Shown here one piece after another: positions 52,665 through 60,537 of a stretch of DNA of 64,000 nucleotides. How positions within the stretch are numbered: position 1 is the stretch's first letter; every line of letters starts with the position of its first letter. The notes under the pieces were generated by a model, which was not told where the DNA came from, searched no databases, and was given only the letters and a program-made list of their open reading frames with translations. Made by a program: the position numbers and the translations under genes. The DNA comes from Saccharothrix luteola (lineage in GTDB: Bacteria; Actinomycetota; Actinomycetes; Mycobacteriales; Pseudonocardiaceae): the NCBI RefSeq assembly GCF_020859565.1, contig NZ_JAJHUO010000014.1:62001-126000 (forward strand), written 5' to 3'.

Positions 52665-53429
52665 TCAGCCGCGCGGTGGCCTGGCCCGGCCGCCGACCAG
52701 GTCTCGGAGCTGCGGGGTGGGCGCCAGACCCAGGTCCACGTGGAGGAGGCGGCTGAACCGGTCGAACGCGTGCACCGCCTCGGACTGGTTGCCCTCGGCC
52801 AGGTGGACGCGGATGAGGGCGGTCTGCGCGCTCTCCCGCAACGGGTCGGCGCGGACGACCACGCTCGCCGCCGCCGTGGCATCTCCGAAGCGCCTCGCCT
52901 CCACCAGGCCGTCCACCACCGCCTCCAACGCGTGGAGCCGGAGTTGGCGCCAGTCCTCGACCTCGAAGGCGAGCCAGTCGTCGTACCAGAGCGGCAGCAG
53001 TTCCGACGACAGGGTGGCGACCGCCTCGACGCTCAGGTCCCCCACGGCGTGCGGACCGGCTTCGAGCAGGCGGTGGGCGAGCGCTTGGGCGTCGCGCAGG
53101 TCGACCGAGACGCCGGGCGCGAGCTCCAAGCTCGACGGGGTGACCAGCAGCGTGTCCCGGCAAGCGCGGTTCATGCGGATCAACGTCGACCTCAGGGCCG
53201 CGTAGGCGTGGCCTTCGGTGGCGTCCCCCCACAGTGAACTCGCCACGAACAGCCGCCCCACCGCCCGCGGGCGCATCGCCATGAACGCCAGCAGGCGCTC
53301 GGCCCCGCCCTGGACCGGAATGGCGTCGGCTCCCCCGGTGAGCCGGAACCCGTCGAGGAGAGCGACGTGCAAGCCTGCTTGGTGGCCGCGGGGCGCGAAG
53401 CGCGCTCCCGGCGCCGCGAGTGAGGTCAT
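52665..53429 (-). CDS. AfsR/SARP-like regulator with BTAD domain
   Basis: 254 residues. The N-terminal part (HVALLDGFRLTGGADAIPVQGGAERLLAFMAMRP, then AALRSTLIRMNRAC) is the winged-helix DNA-binding domain of the OmpR/SARP type. The C-terminal ~140 residues are a bacterial transcriptional activator (BTAD) domain: WRQLRLHALEAVVDGLVEARRFGDA, ADPLRESAQTALIRVHLAEGNQSEAVHAFDRF. No NB-ARC, so it is a small SARP-type activator. The ATG at 53429 begins MTSLAAPG; the longer frame reads into non-coding sequence. Possible activator of the neighbouring secreted-protein genes or of a secondary-metabolite cluster. Confidence 0.87.
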   Translation of the reverse strand: MTSLAAPGARFAPRGHQAGLHVALLDGFRLTGGADAIPVQGGAERLLAFMAMRPRAVGRLFVASSLWGDATEGHAYAALRSTLIRMNRACRDTLLVTPSSLELAPGVSVDLRDAQALAHRLLEAGPHAVGDLSVEAVATLSSELLPLWYDDWLAFEVEDWRQLRLHALEAVVDGLVEARRFGDATAAASVVVRADPLRESAQTALIRVHLAEGNQSEAVHAFDRFSRLLHVDLGLAPTPQLRDLVGGRARPPRG

Positions 53430-53730
53430 GAGCCCGGAGTCGAGGTTGTGTCGAAGAGGCCCGGAAGAATGATCACGGAAGACCTTTCGGCTTTGACTTG
53501 CACGGTGTGCGCGGAGCACGCGCGCTCGCGGCCGAATCGGAGCCGGCTGCGGTGGAACCGTCGACTGACGTCCTGCGGACCAGGTTACCAGCGCGGGCAC
53601 GGCGAGCGGCCCCACGCGGGGGTCAAACCCTTGCCACCGCTCGAATCCGTCATGTGTGAGGCAGGGTGCGCGGCGCCTCAAACCACCCGTTCGGGGGTTC
53701 GTTCCCGAGACCTCCGGACGACACGAGGAG

Positions 53731-53759
53731 CGACCCGGTCCCCTTCCAGGGCCGGGTCG
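53731..53759. terminator. Terminator hairpin of the second RTX-like gene
   Basis: CGACCCGG (53731-53738) pairs with CCGGGTCG (53752-53759), loop 13 bases, about 50 bases beyond the stop of the minus-strand RTX-like gene. It lies in the 376-base gap 53430-53805, which otherwise only holds the BTAD promoter. Confidence 0.55.
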
Positions 53760-53805
53760 TCGACGATCCTTCGTGTTCGCGCGTCATCTCGGTGGTGCCC
53801 GAGTG

Positions 53806-54273
53806 CTACGACTCGCAGCTGCTGCGGAGGTCCGGCGGCACGCCGACGGGTCCGCAGGAATCGGTGTCGTCACCGCCGTTGAGGGTGTCCTGCGCGGCAT
53901 CGGTGCCCGGACCGCTGAGCGCGTCGTTGCCCGCGGAGCCGTTCAGCGTGTCCGTGCCGAGTTCCCCGTAGAGCAGGTCGTCGCCGACCTGGCCGGTGAG
54001 CGTGTCGTCGCCCGCGCCGCCGTGGATCGTGTCGATGTAGGCGGTGCCGGTGATGGTGTCGTTGCCACCGCTGCCGTAGATGATCTTGCCCGGGTTGGCG
54101 CTGGTGCAGTCGATCGTGTCGTTCCCACCGGAACCGAACACCGTGGTGTCGTTCTGCGTCACGTTGGGACCGATGGTGCACGGGACCGCCGCCGAGGCGA
54201 CGCCGGCTCCCGTGAAACCGCCCATGACCAAGGCGCCTGCTGCCAGGATCGGGTAGAGCTGTCGAGTTCGCAT
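53806..54273 (-). CDS. Secreted haemolysin-type calcium-binding repeat protein (copy 2)
   Basis: 155 residues. Signal peptide MRTRQLYPILAAGALVMGGF...ASA, then PCTIGPNVTQNDTTVFG and repeats GSGGNDTID, GSGGNDTIT, GGAGDDTLT, YGELGTDTL, GSAGNDALS. It ends with a Cys-containing GTDAAQDTLNGGDDTDSCG tail that closely matches the SQDSLDGGLGTDTCQG stretch of copy 1, but lacks copy 1's extra C-terminal domain. The ATG at 54273 has GGAGG 6 bases upstream. Immediately downstream of PGRS-like copy 2, same strand. Confidence 0.88.
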   Translation of the reverse strand: MRTRQLYPILAAGALVMGGFTGAGVASAAVPCTIGPNVTQNDTTVFGSGGNDTIDCTSANPGKIIYGSGGNDTITGTAYIDTIHGGAGDDTLTGQVGDDLLYGELGTDTLNGSAGNDALSGPGTDAAQDTLNGGDDTDSCGPVGVPPDLRSSCES

Positions 54274-54430
54274 GTCGTCCTCCGCTTCATCTCCGGGAAT
54301 TCGGATGACCACAGCGTGTTCCAGGGGGCGTTACCGGCGCGTGACGGCCGTCGCGGCACCCGCCGAGGACTTGACGGAGGCGACACTTCGTCACGTTCGG
54401 CGCGCGCGGCGTTCGCGCGTCGCGCCGGTC

Positions 54431-54472
54431 GGGCCCCGGGCTCGCGGCGGCGTGGCCGCGAGCCCGGGGCCC
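54431..54472. terminator. Terminator hairpin of PGRS-like gene 2
   Basis: Perfect 17-bp stem GGGCCCCGGGCTCGCGG (54431-54447) with its complement at 54456-54472 and an 8-base loop, about 26 bases after the minus-strand PGRS-like stop. It should separate that gene from the RTX-like gene that follows. Confidence 0.83.
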
Positions 54473-54498
54473 GGGTGTTCCCGCGTGACCGCGGTCGA

Positions 54499-55815
54499 TC
54501 AGCAGGAGCAGATCCCGCCGTTGTTGACACCGGCTACGCCGTTGGGGCCGACGGAGCCGCTGTTGCCGTTGACCACGGTGGCGCCGGCTTCGACAGTACC
54601 GGTGTTGCCCAGGCCGCCAGCGCCCGCGGCGCCGCCGAGGCCACCCGCGCCGCCGGGACCGCTGCACCCGGTGCCGCCATTGCCGCCCGCACCGCCGTTA
54701 CCGCCGTTGCCACCGGTGACGGTGATGGCGTCGGCACCCACTTCACCGTTGACGGCTCCCGAGTTGCCGACACCACCGGCGCCGCCCGCACCCCCGACGC
54801 CACCCGCGCCACCGGGCTGGGTGGCGCTGATGCCGTTACCGCCCTTGCCACCGACGCCGCCGGCTCCGCCGACGCCACCGTTGGCCTTCAAGGTGTCGAT
54901 TCCGGCGCCGCCGTTGACGGTTCCGCTGTTGCCGATGCCGCCCGCGCCACCGGCGCCGCCGACGCCGCCCGCGCCACCGCCGCTGCCGCAGCCACCGACG
55001 CCACCCGCGGCGCCGGATCCACCCGCACCACCGGTCGCGGTGACGGTGTCGAGACCGGCGTCGGTGGTGCCGCCGTTGACGGTTCCGGAGTTGCCGACGC
55101 CGCCGACACCCGCAGCACCACCGATGCCACCGGCGCCCGCGCCTCCCGCGACGAGGCCGCCGTTGCCGCCCGGCGCGCCGAGGCCGCCGTTACCGCCTTT
55201 GCCCCCGGTCGCGTTGACGGTGTCGCTGCCCGTGCCACCGTGGATGGTCCCGGCGTTGCCCGCCACACCGACACCGGCTACGCCGCCGTTGCCACCGGCG
55301 CCACCGGCACCGCTGTTGAGGCCGGTCCCGCCGTTGCCCCCGTTGCCCCCGTTGCCGCCCGCACCACCGGTGACGCTGATGCTGTCCGTGCCCGGGCCGC
55401 CGTCGACGATCCCGGTGCCGCCCACGGCGACACCGCCGCCGGTGCCGACGCCGCCGTTGCCGCCCGCGCTGCCGGCCGGGGTGCCCGCGGTGCCGTTCGC
55501 ACCGGGGGCGCCGTTCGAGCCGGCGACGCCCGCGACGCCGGTGACGCTGATGGTGTCGTTGCCGGCGAGCGAGTTGACGGTCCCGTTCACCGGTCCGCCG
55601 GTGATGGTGATGATGTTGTTCGCCGTGGTGCCCGTGAGGACTTCGCCGGCGGGAATGCCTGCGGTGCAGACGAAGTTGTTGCCGGTCTGCGTGCACCCGA
55701 CCGGGAGAGCATGGGCTGTGCCCGGCGCCACCAGTGCGAAACCGGCCACCGTGCCCAACCCGACCAGGACGCGACCCAAGCGGCCGGCCGTGCCGGCGCG
55801 CAACGTTGATTTCAT
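54499..55815 (-). CDS. Secreted Gly-rich PGRS-like protein (copy 2)
   Basis: 438 residues, clearly paralogous to the gene at 46216. The signal peptide shares LVGLGTVAGFALVAPGTAHA with copy 1 almost residue for residue, then GCTQTGNNFVCTAGIPAGEVL, NIITITGGPVNGTVNSLAGNDT and a long GGAGG/GGNGG region with GNSGTVNGG blocks. It ends GVNNGGICSC, the same terminal C-x-C as copy 1. The ATG at 55815 has GGTGGAG about 7 bases upstream; the frame extends to 56088 only as non-coding sequence. An exact 13-bp motif lies 68 bases upstream, co-oriented. Confidence 0.88.
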   Translation of the reverse strand: MKSTLRAGTAGRLGRVLVGLGTVAGFALVAPGTAHALPVGCTQTGNNFVCTAGIPAGEVLTGTTANNIITITGGPVNGTVNSLAGNDTISVTGVAGVAGSNGAPGANGTAGTPAGSAGGNGGVGTGGGVAVGGTGIVDGGPGTDSISVTGGAGGNGGNGGNGGTGLNSGAGGAGGNGGVAGVGVAGNAGTIHGGTGSDTVNATGGKGGNGGLGAPGGNGGLVAGGAGAGGIGGAAGVGGVGNSGTVNGGTTDAGLDTVTATGGAGGSGAAGGVGGCGSGGGAGGVGGAGGAGGIGNSGTVNGGAGIDTLKANGGVGGAGGVGGKGGNGISATQPGGAGGVGGAGGAGGVGNSGAVNGEVGADAITVTGGNGGNGGAGGNGGTGCSGPGGAGGLGGAAGAGGLGNTGTVEAGATVVNGNSGSVGPNGVAGVNNGGICSC

Positions 55816-55882
55816 GATCAATCTCCACCCGTGAGGTGGGTCCGAGCCGATGCCGCGGACCCCGCGGGGGGTGATCGGATGA

Positions 55883-55895
55883 CCGGGGTCCGGGG
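55883..55895 (-). promoter_or_regulatory. 13-bp motif copy B
   Basis: Exact CCCCGGACCCCGG on the minus strand, 68 bases before the PGRS-like copy 2 start, preceded by GGATACGTGA. The rest of 55816-56266 holds no supported gene. Confidence 0.55.
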
Positions 55896-56217
55896 TCACG
55901 TATCCGGTGCCGATGAACGAGAGCACCGGGACGACCAACACCCTCGAAGGCTCAGCGTGCGCGTCTCCGCGGGACCGGCGGAAGGCACGACGCCGCCGGT
56001 CACCCGAATGCGAGGCGCACTCCCCTGAACGCGAACGAGTCCGCAGTACGAGGGTTGTCCCGACTATCCGTGCGGATGAATACCGCACGTCACCCGGTCA
56101 ACAGGTCATGGGTTCACGGGTCGGGTCGACCTGTTCCGGATCGCGCGTTGCTTCGATCACCACCGATCAACAGCCGCACACCGCAACCGTGGGGCAGTGG
56201 GGTGTTCTGGTCGTTCG

Positions 56218-56230
56218 CTCCGGACCCCGG
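56218..56230 (+). promoter_or_regulatory. 13-bp motif copy C (12 of 13)
   Basis: CTCCGGACCCCGG on the plus strand, 36 bases before the GTG of the regulator pseudogene, so again in the orientation of the downstream gene. Confidence 0.45.
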
Positions 56231-56266
56231 TGAACCACCGTCTTGTCGGCGACCGCCGGAGGTCCT

Positions 56267-57281
56267 GTGACGCAGCCCGACAGCACTACGCCCACCGAGG
56301 GCTCGGGTCCGGATCGACCGTGGGACGTGCGGGGACGGGTCGTCATGGCCGACGTCGACTCCGTGGTGGCGTTCACCGCCGTCCACCGCGCACTCGACCA
56401 CCGACACGGCGGAGGGCGCTGCCGCGAGGCCGCCGTGTCGCGCCTGCCGCCCGCCCTGGCGCTGCTCGAACACCCCGGTGCCGACGACGTCTCCGGGCCG
56501 CTGCACGCCGCCGTGGCCGACTTGCACGACCTGGCGGGCTGGTCCTGCTTCGACACGGGGTTGCCGGTCACGGCGGCGCGGCACTTCCGCACGGCGCTGA
56601 CCGTCGCAGCGCGGGGTGACCACACGTCGCCGGCGTCCAACGTCTACTACCGGATCGGGCGGTTGTCGCTGCACCACAACGACCTGGGGCGGGCGATTTC
56701 TTCGCCAACCGCGCCTGGGCGCAGGCGCGGATGGTGGCGTTTGGACGATGTCGCGATGTCGTTGGCCCGCGCGCGGGACGCCTTCGTGCGGGCGTCGGAC
56801 GAGCCCGTGCCCGCCTGGGCGGCGTTCTTCACCGCCACCCACTTCACCGCGATCACCGGTGTCGTCTACACCGGACTGGCCCGGCATGGCGCGCAGCCGC
56901 GCGTTCAGCCTCATCTCCTTCGCGATCTGCCACCTGCTCGACGACCAGGTCGACGCGGCGGTCGAGCTGGGCAACGAAGCGGTCGACCGGTGCGAGGTGC
57001 CGACCTCGACCCGAGCGGTCGAGCGACTGCGCCCGCTGCGGGACGAGGCGGCACGCCGCCGCGGCCACCCCGGCGCACTCGCGCTGCCGGAGCGGATCCG
57101 CGCCTTCCGCCCCGCCTCCGCCGCCCGGGGAGGGGCGGCGACGGGAGCCGGCGGGTCGATCCCGTCGGCGCGTCGCGACGTCGACAACCATTCGGGTGAA
57201 CGAGGGGTCGTTCGTTCGGCCGATGGTATAGATTGGGCATTGTTACCCCGGACCCCGGTGGCGAAACACCTCCCGCGCTGA
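56267..57281 (+). pseudogene. TPR-type regulator (NsdA-like), multiply broken
   Basis: Starts at GTG 56267 with GGAGG 4 bases upstream. Frame one encodes the sensor part of a large actinobacterial regulator family: DVRGRVVMADVDSV, ALDHRHGGGRCREAAV, VADLHDLAGWSCFDTG, YYRIGRLSLHHNDLGRA. The relatives' next segment then appears in a second frame (DFFANRAWAQARM near 56698-56735), returns to frame one (LDDVAMSLARARDAFVRASD...WAAFFTATHF), and finishes in a third frame (MARSRAFSLISFAICHLLDDQVDAAVELGNEAVDR to 57281). Segments are also missing at the first and third junctions, and there is no N-terminal helix-turn-helix. At least three lesions. Confidence 0.75.
57246..57258 (+). promoter_or_regulatory. 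13-bp motif copy D
   Basis: Exact CCCCGGACCCCGG on the plus strand, 173 bases before the beta-helix gene ATG and about 20 bases after a TATAGAT hexamer (-10-like). Confidence 0.5.
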
Positions 57282-57430
57282 TCGCAGAGGTGGTTTGGCG
57301 AGCCGGGGTTTTTGCACGGGGCGAGAAGCCACCAGCCACTCGAATTGCGGTGGCACCCGGGCAAATCGAACGCACCGGCTCCGCCGCGCCACGCCGGTCG
57401 CCCTCAATCCTGCTCCAGGAAATGATTCCG

Positions 57431-58300
57431 ATGCGACACATCCGCACCACCGTCAAAGCCTTGATCGGCGCCACCGTCATGACCGGGGGCCTGATCGTCG
57501 TCACACCGGCGGCGCAGGCCATCACCATTCCGGTGGCGTGCGATGAGAACGCCCTGGTCGCGGCGGTGAACCTGGCCAACTCCACCCCCACCTCGGACAC
57601 CCTCGTCCTGGCGGGCGGTTGCACCTACGGCATGACCACGGCGCACGGCGGCGCGTCCAACGCGCTACCGGTGATCACCACCCCGATCGAGATGATCGGC
57701 CCCGCCACCGTCACCAACGCGTCCCCGCTGGGCCTGGGGCTGTTCCGGATCGCCGAGGTCGGCCGGACCGGCAGCCTCACCCTGACCACCGGCGTCGCGT
57801 TCACCCGCGGCAACGTCGTCGGCCACGGCGGCGGCATCCTCAACCGCGGCGCGGTCACCCTCACCGGCAGCACCCTGACCGGCAACACCGCCTCGGGCAA
57901 CGGCGGCGGCCTCGCCAACGCCGACACGCCGTCGGGCAAGGCCCCCGCCGCGACGTTCACCAACAGCCCGGTGTCCGGCAACACCACCCCGCTCGGCGAG
58001 GGCGGCGGCCTCTACAACGGCCTGCGCGGCACCCTCACCGTCACCGGCGTGACCGGCAGCCCGCTGTTCGTCACCGGCAACAGCGCCGGCCGCGGCGGCG
58101 GCATCTCCGCGATCAACTCCACCGCCACCACCCTCACCCAGACCGCCGTGACCGACAACCACGCGCTATCGGCCCTGGGCCAGTCCGGCGGCGTGTACCG
58201 CCAAGGCGGCACCATGACCACCACCGACTCCCCCATCACCGCCAACACCCCCAACAACTGCGTCGGCAGCACTCCCGCGGTCCCCAACTGCACCGGCTGA
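57431..58300 (+). CDS. Secreted parallel beta-helix repeat protein
   Basis: 289 residues. Signal peptide MRHIRTTVKALIGATVMTGG...AQA, then VACDENALVAAVNLANSTPTSDTLVLAGGCTYGM, a CSLREA-like cap. Repeats of the right-handed beta-helix type follow: GHGGGILNRGAVTLTGSTLTGNTA, NGGGLANAD, EGGGLYNGLRG, GRGGGISAINSTATTLTQTAV. It ends in a disulphide pair (NNCVGSTPAVPNCTG). These proteins resemble polymorphic outer-membrane/pectate-lyase-like repeats; no catalytic residues can be assigned. The ATG at 57431 is 10 bases from AGGA; the ATG at 57422 is too close. Confidence 0.85.
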   Translation: MRHIRTTVKALIGATVMTGGLIVVTPAAQAITIPVACDENALVAAVNLANSTPTSDTLVLAGGCTYGMTTAHGGASNALPVITTPIEMIGPATVTNASPLGLGLFRIAEVGRTGSLTLTTGVAFTRGNVVGHGGGILNRGAVTLTGSTLTGNTASGNGGGLANADTPSGKAPAATFTNSPVSGNTTPLGEGGGLYNGLRGTLTVTGVTGSPLFVTGNSAGRGGGISAINSTATTLTQTAVTDNHALSALGQSGGVYRQGGTMTTTDSPITANTPNNCVGSTPAVPNCTG

Positions 58301-58338
58301 CCGCTTCCGGTGGCACACCGGGTGAACGAGCCAGGCCG

Positions 58339-58380
58339 AGGCCGGGCGGGAAGGTCGATCGACGGCCTCCCGCCCGGCCT
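58339..58380. terminator. Bidirectional terminator, beta-helix / HPF-like
   Basis: Perfect 13-bp stem AGGCCGGGCGGGA (58339-58351) with its complement at 58368-58380; the loop contains GTCGATCGAC, itself palindromic. Between convergent genes. Confidence 0.83.
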
Positions 58381-58413
58381 GCGTCGTGCGGGGAGGGCCG
58401 TGCGTGGCGTCGC

Positions 58414-58797
58414 CTACTCGTGCTCGGGCAACGCGGGCACCGACCTCAGCGCGCGGTTGTTGCGCGGTTCGGTGCGCGTCTTGGCCTCGTCGACCTGCCG
58501 GATCAACTCGTCGCGGACCTCGCTCAGCGCCGCGGGCAAGTCCCGCTTCGAGGACGTGGCGACGAGGTGCAGGCGAGGGCTCCGGTTGATCCAGCACTCC
58601 AGGGTGACCCGCTGCTCGACGCCCTGGCGGTCCTTCACGCTGACCTCCAGGTCGACCTGATCGGCCCGGAACGACCGCAACCGCGATCCGAGGGAGGCCA
58701 GGTGTCCCGAGACCCAGTCGTGCTCGGACGCGAGGAAACCGGTCCCGAGCTGGAGGCGCTGGACGATGACCGTCGCGCCTTCGGGGGCGTCATGCAT
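58414..58797 (-). CDS. HPF/S30EA-like ribosome-associated protein
   Basis: 127 residues. One alpha/beta domain of the sigma-54 modulation/S30EA type: VSGHLASLGSRLRSFRADQVDLEVSVKDRQG, EQRVTLECWI, ATSSKRDLPAALSEVRDELIRQVDEAKT. It ends in a basic tail (RTEPRNNRALRS). Family members bind the 30S decoding region and silence ribosomes in stationary phase or stress. It lacks the C-terminal dimerisation domain of long HPF. The ATG at 58797 follows AAGGACGG. Same strand as the delta-9 desaturase 58 bases upstream, so they may be co-transcribed. Confidence 0.75.
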   Translation of the reverse strand: MHDAPEGATVIVQRLQLGTGFLASEHDWVSGHLASLGSRLRSFRADQVDLEVSVKDRQGVEQRVTLECWINRSPRLHLVATSSKRDLPAALSEVRDELIRQVDEAKTRTEPRNNRALRSVPALPEHE

Positions 58798-58855
58798 GCG
58801 CTGTCCGTCCTTTGTGGATTGCGTTCGGCGTCGACCGGGAACACGTCCGCGGTTG

Positions 58856-59794
58856 TCAGGCCTTGTGGGTCCGGGCCGGCCGCGGCCAGCGGACGTTGGT
58901 GGCCCAGCCGAACACCTCGAAGACCCGGATCAGCCGCGCGGAGATGTCGATCTGGCCGCGTCGCACGCCGTGGCGGGCGCAGGTGGGGTCGGCGTGGTGG
59001 GAGTTGTGCCAGGACTCGCCCATCGACAGGATCGCGAGCGGCCAGAAGTTGGCGGACTTGTCGCGCGAGGCGAAGGGGCGGTCGCCGATCATGTGGCAGA
59101 TCGAGTTCACCGACCACGTGACGTGGTGCAGCACGGCGACGCGCACCAGGCCGGCCCAGAAGAACCCGGTCAGCGCACCCCACCAGCTCCACGTGATGAG
59201 GCCCCCGGCGAGCCCGGGTGCGAGCAGCGTCACCGCGGTCAGCGCGGGGAACCAGCGGTTGACGCGCTGGATGTCCTCGTCGGCGAGCAGGTCCGAGGCG
59301 AAGCGGGCGGCGTTCGTCAGCTCCCGCTGGAACAGCCAGCCCATGTGGGCGTGCCAGAAACCCTTGGCCAGCGCGCCGGCCGACGTCCCGAAGAGCCACG
59401 GGGAGTGGGGGTCGCCTTCGCGGTCGGCGTAGGCGTGGTGCCGGCGGTGGTCGGCGACCCAGCCGACGACCGGGCCCTGCATGGCCATGCTGCCGACCAC
59501 CGCGAGCGCGATCCTCAGCCCACGGTTGGCCCTGAACGCGCCGTGGGTGAAATAGCGGTGGAACCCGATCGTCACCCCGAGGCAGGTGAGGGTGTAGAAG
59601 AAGACGGCGAGGCCGAGGTCGACCCAACCCAGACCCCAGCCCCACGCCAGCGGAACCGCCGCGGCGAGCGCCAGGGCCGGGATCACCGCGAACAACTTGA
59701 CCAGGAACATCTCGGCCGGTGACTTCACCCCGGCCAGCACGGGCTGCGGCGCTTTGTCGGCTCGCAGGACGTCCGATCGGACTTTCGTGCTCAT
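58856..59794 (-). CDS. Acyl-CoA/acyl-lipid delta-9-type desaturase
   Basis: 312 residues. Diiron histidine boxes HRYFTH (79-84), HRRHH (116-120) and HNSHH (near 262) match the delta-9 stearoyl desaturase family. Four membrane helices in two pairs. It introduces the first double bond into saturated acyl chains at the membrane and controls fluidity. The ATG at 59794 has GGAGG 7 bases upstream. An exact 13-bp motif lies 37 bases upstream in the 5' leader. With the FADS-type enzyme at 47651 it could make polyunsaturated chains, which is inference. Confidence 0.92.
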   Translation of the reverse strand: MSTKVRSDVLRADKAPQPVLAGVKSPAEMFLVKLFAVIPALALAAAVPLAWGWGLGWVDLGLAVFFYTLTCLGVTIGFHRYFTHGAFRANRGLRIALAVVGSMAMQGPVVGWVADHRRHHAYADREGDPHSPWLFGTSAGALAKGFWHAHMGWLFQRELTNAARFASDLLADEDIQRVNRWFPALTAVTLLAPGLAGGLITWSWWGALTGFFWAGLVRVAVLHHVTWSVNSICHMIGDRPFASRDKSANFWPLAILSMGESWHNSHHADPTCARHGVRRGQIDISARLIRVFEVFGWATNVRWPRPARTHKA

Positions 59795-59830
59795 GTTCGT
59801 ACCTCCGGCAACGGCGTTGTTCTCCGTCGC

Positions 59831-59843
59831 CGGGGTCCGGGGC
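59831..59843 (-). promoter_or_regulatory. 13-bp motif copy E
   Basis: Exact CCCCGGACCCCGG on the minus strand, 37 bases before the delta-9 desaturase start. The remaining sequence to 60153 shows no gene. Confidence 0.55.
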
Positions 59844-60153
59844 GATCGGTGTGGGGGTTGGGCGGGTGCGGCGACAGGCAGCCGCCGAATCGGTCGGGTA
59901 CCCGTGGCACGGCGTTGGCAAACCGGCGTGGTGGCACCGACGCCCTCGGCGTTCGAACAGGCTGGGGCCGCCTGGACACTGTCGACCCATTGAAGATGGA
60001 TCGCCGCCCGCCAGGACCGAAATCACCGGTAATCTTTCAGATATTCTTCGACCGTGAACGGCACCAGCCGGAATCCACTCGACACCATTCCGATCGATCA
60101 TGCCCAAATGGGTGCAGGACGGAGTTGTCGAGAACACCCCGGACAGCAGAGGG

Positions 60154-60537
60154 CTACCAGGCGTCTCTCAGCAACGACGGTCCCGGCTCGTCATCGTCGT
60201 CGTCGCGGGCAGTCCCGCGCGGTGGCGGCGTCAGCTCGGCCTCGACGTCCAGGTTCGCGAGCCCGGCGATGTACTCGTCGAGGAATGCCGCGCCTTGCCC
60301 GACGAGCGCGGTGCGTTCGGTTTCGGGCAGGTGTTGGAACTCGTCGATCGCGGCGGAGGTCCTGTCCGCCACCGACTCCACCGCCCACTGCTGGGTGAGC
60401 AGGTCGCGCGGGGTGGAGCGGCCGGCGACGACCTCCTTCGCGAAGTCGGAGACGGCGCCGTCGTCCGCCGCGGCGAGCACGCGGAACAGGTTGTGCTGCG
60501 CCTGCACGCCGTCTGCGGTCGCGAACGGGTTCGTCAT
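60154..60537 (-). CDS. Hypothetical protein, partner of the T7SS-like protein
   Basis: 127 residues. A helical N-terminal ~90 residues (QAQHNLFRVLAAADDGAVSDFAKEVVAGR, ALVGQGAAFLDEYIAGL) is followed by a proline stretch and an acidic tail (DDDDDEPG). No family recognised. The ATG at 60537 overlaps the upstream stop (TGATG), so translation is coupled to the EspC-like gene; the two products probably work together. The acidic tail would suit a chaperone or immunity-type partner, but that is speculation. Confidence 0.75.
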   Translation of the reverse strand: MTNPFATADGVQAQHNLFRVLAAADDGAVSDFAKEVVAGRSTPRDLLTQQWAVESVADRTSAAIDEFQHLPETERTALVGQGAAFLDEYIAGLANLDVEAELTPPPRGTARDDDDDEPGPSLLRDAW

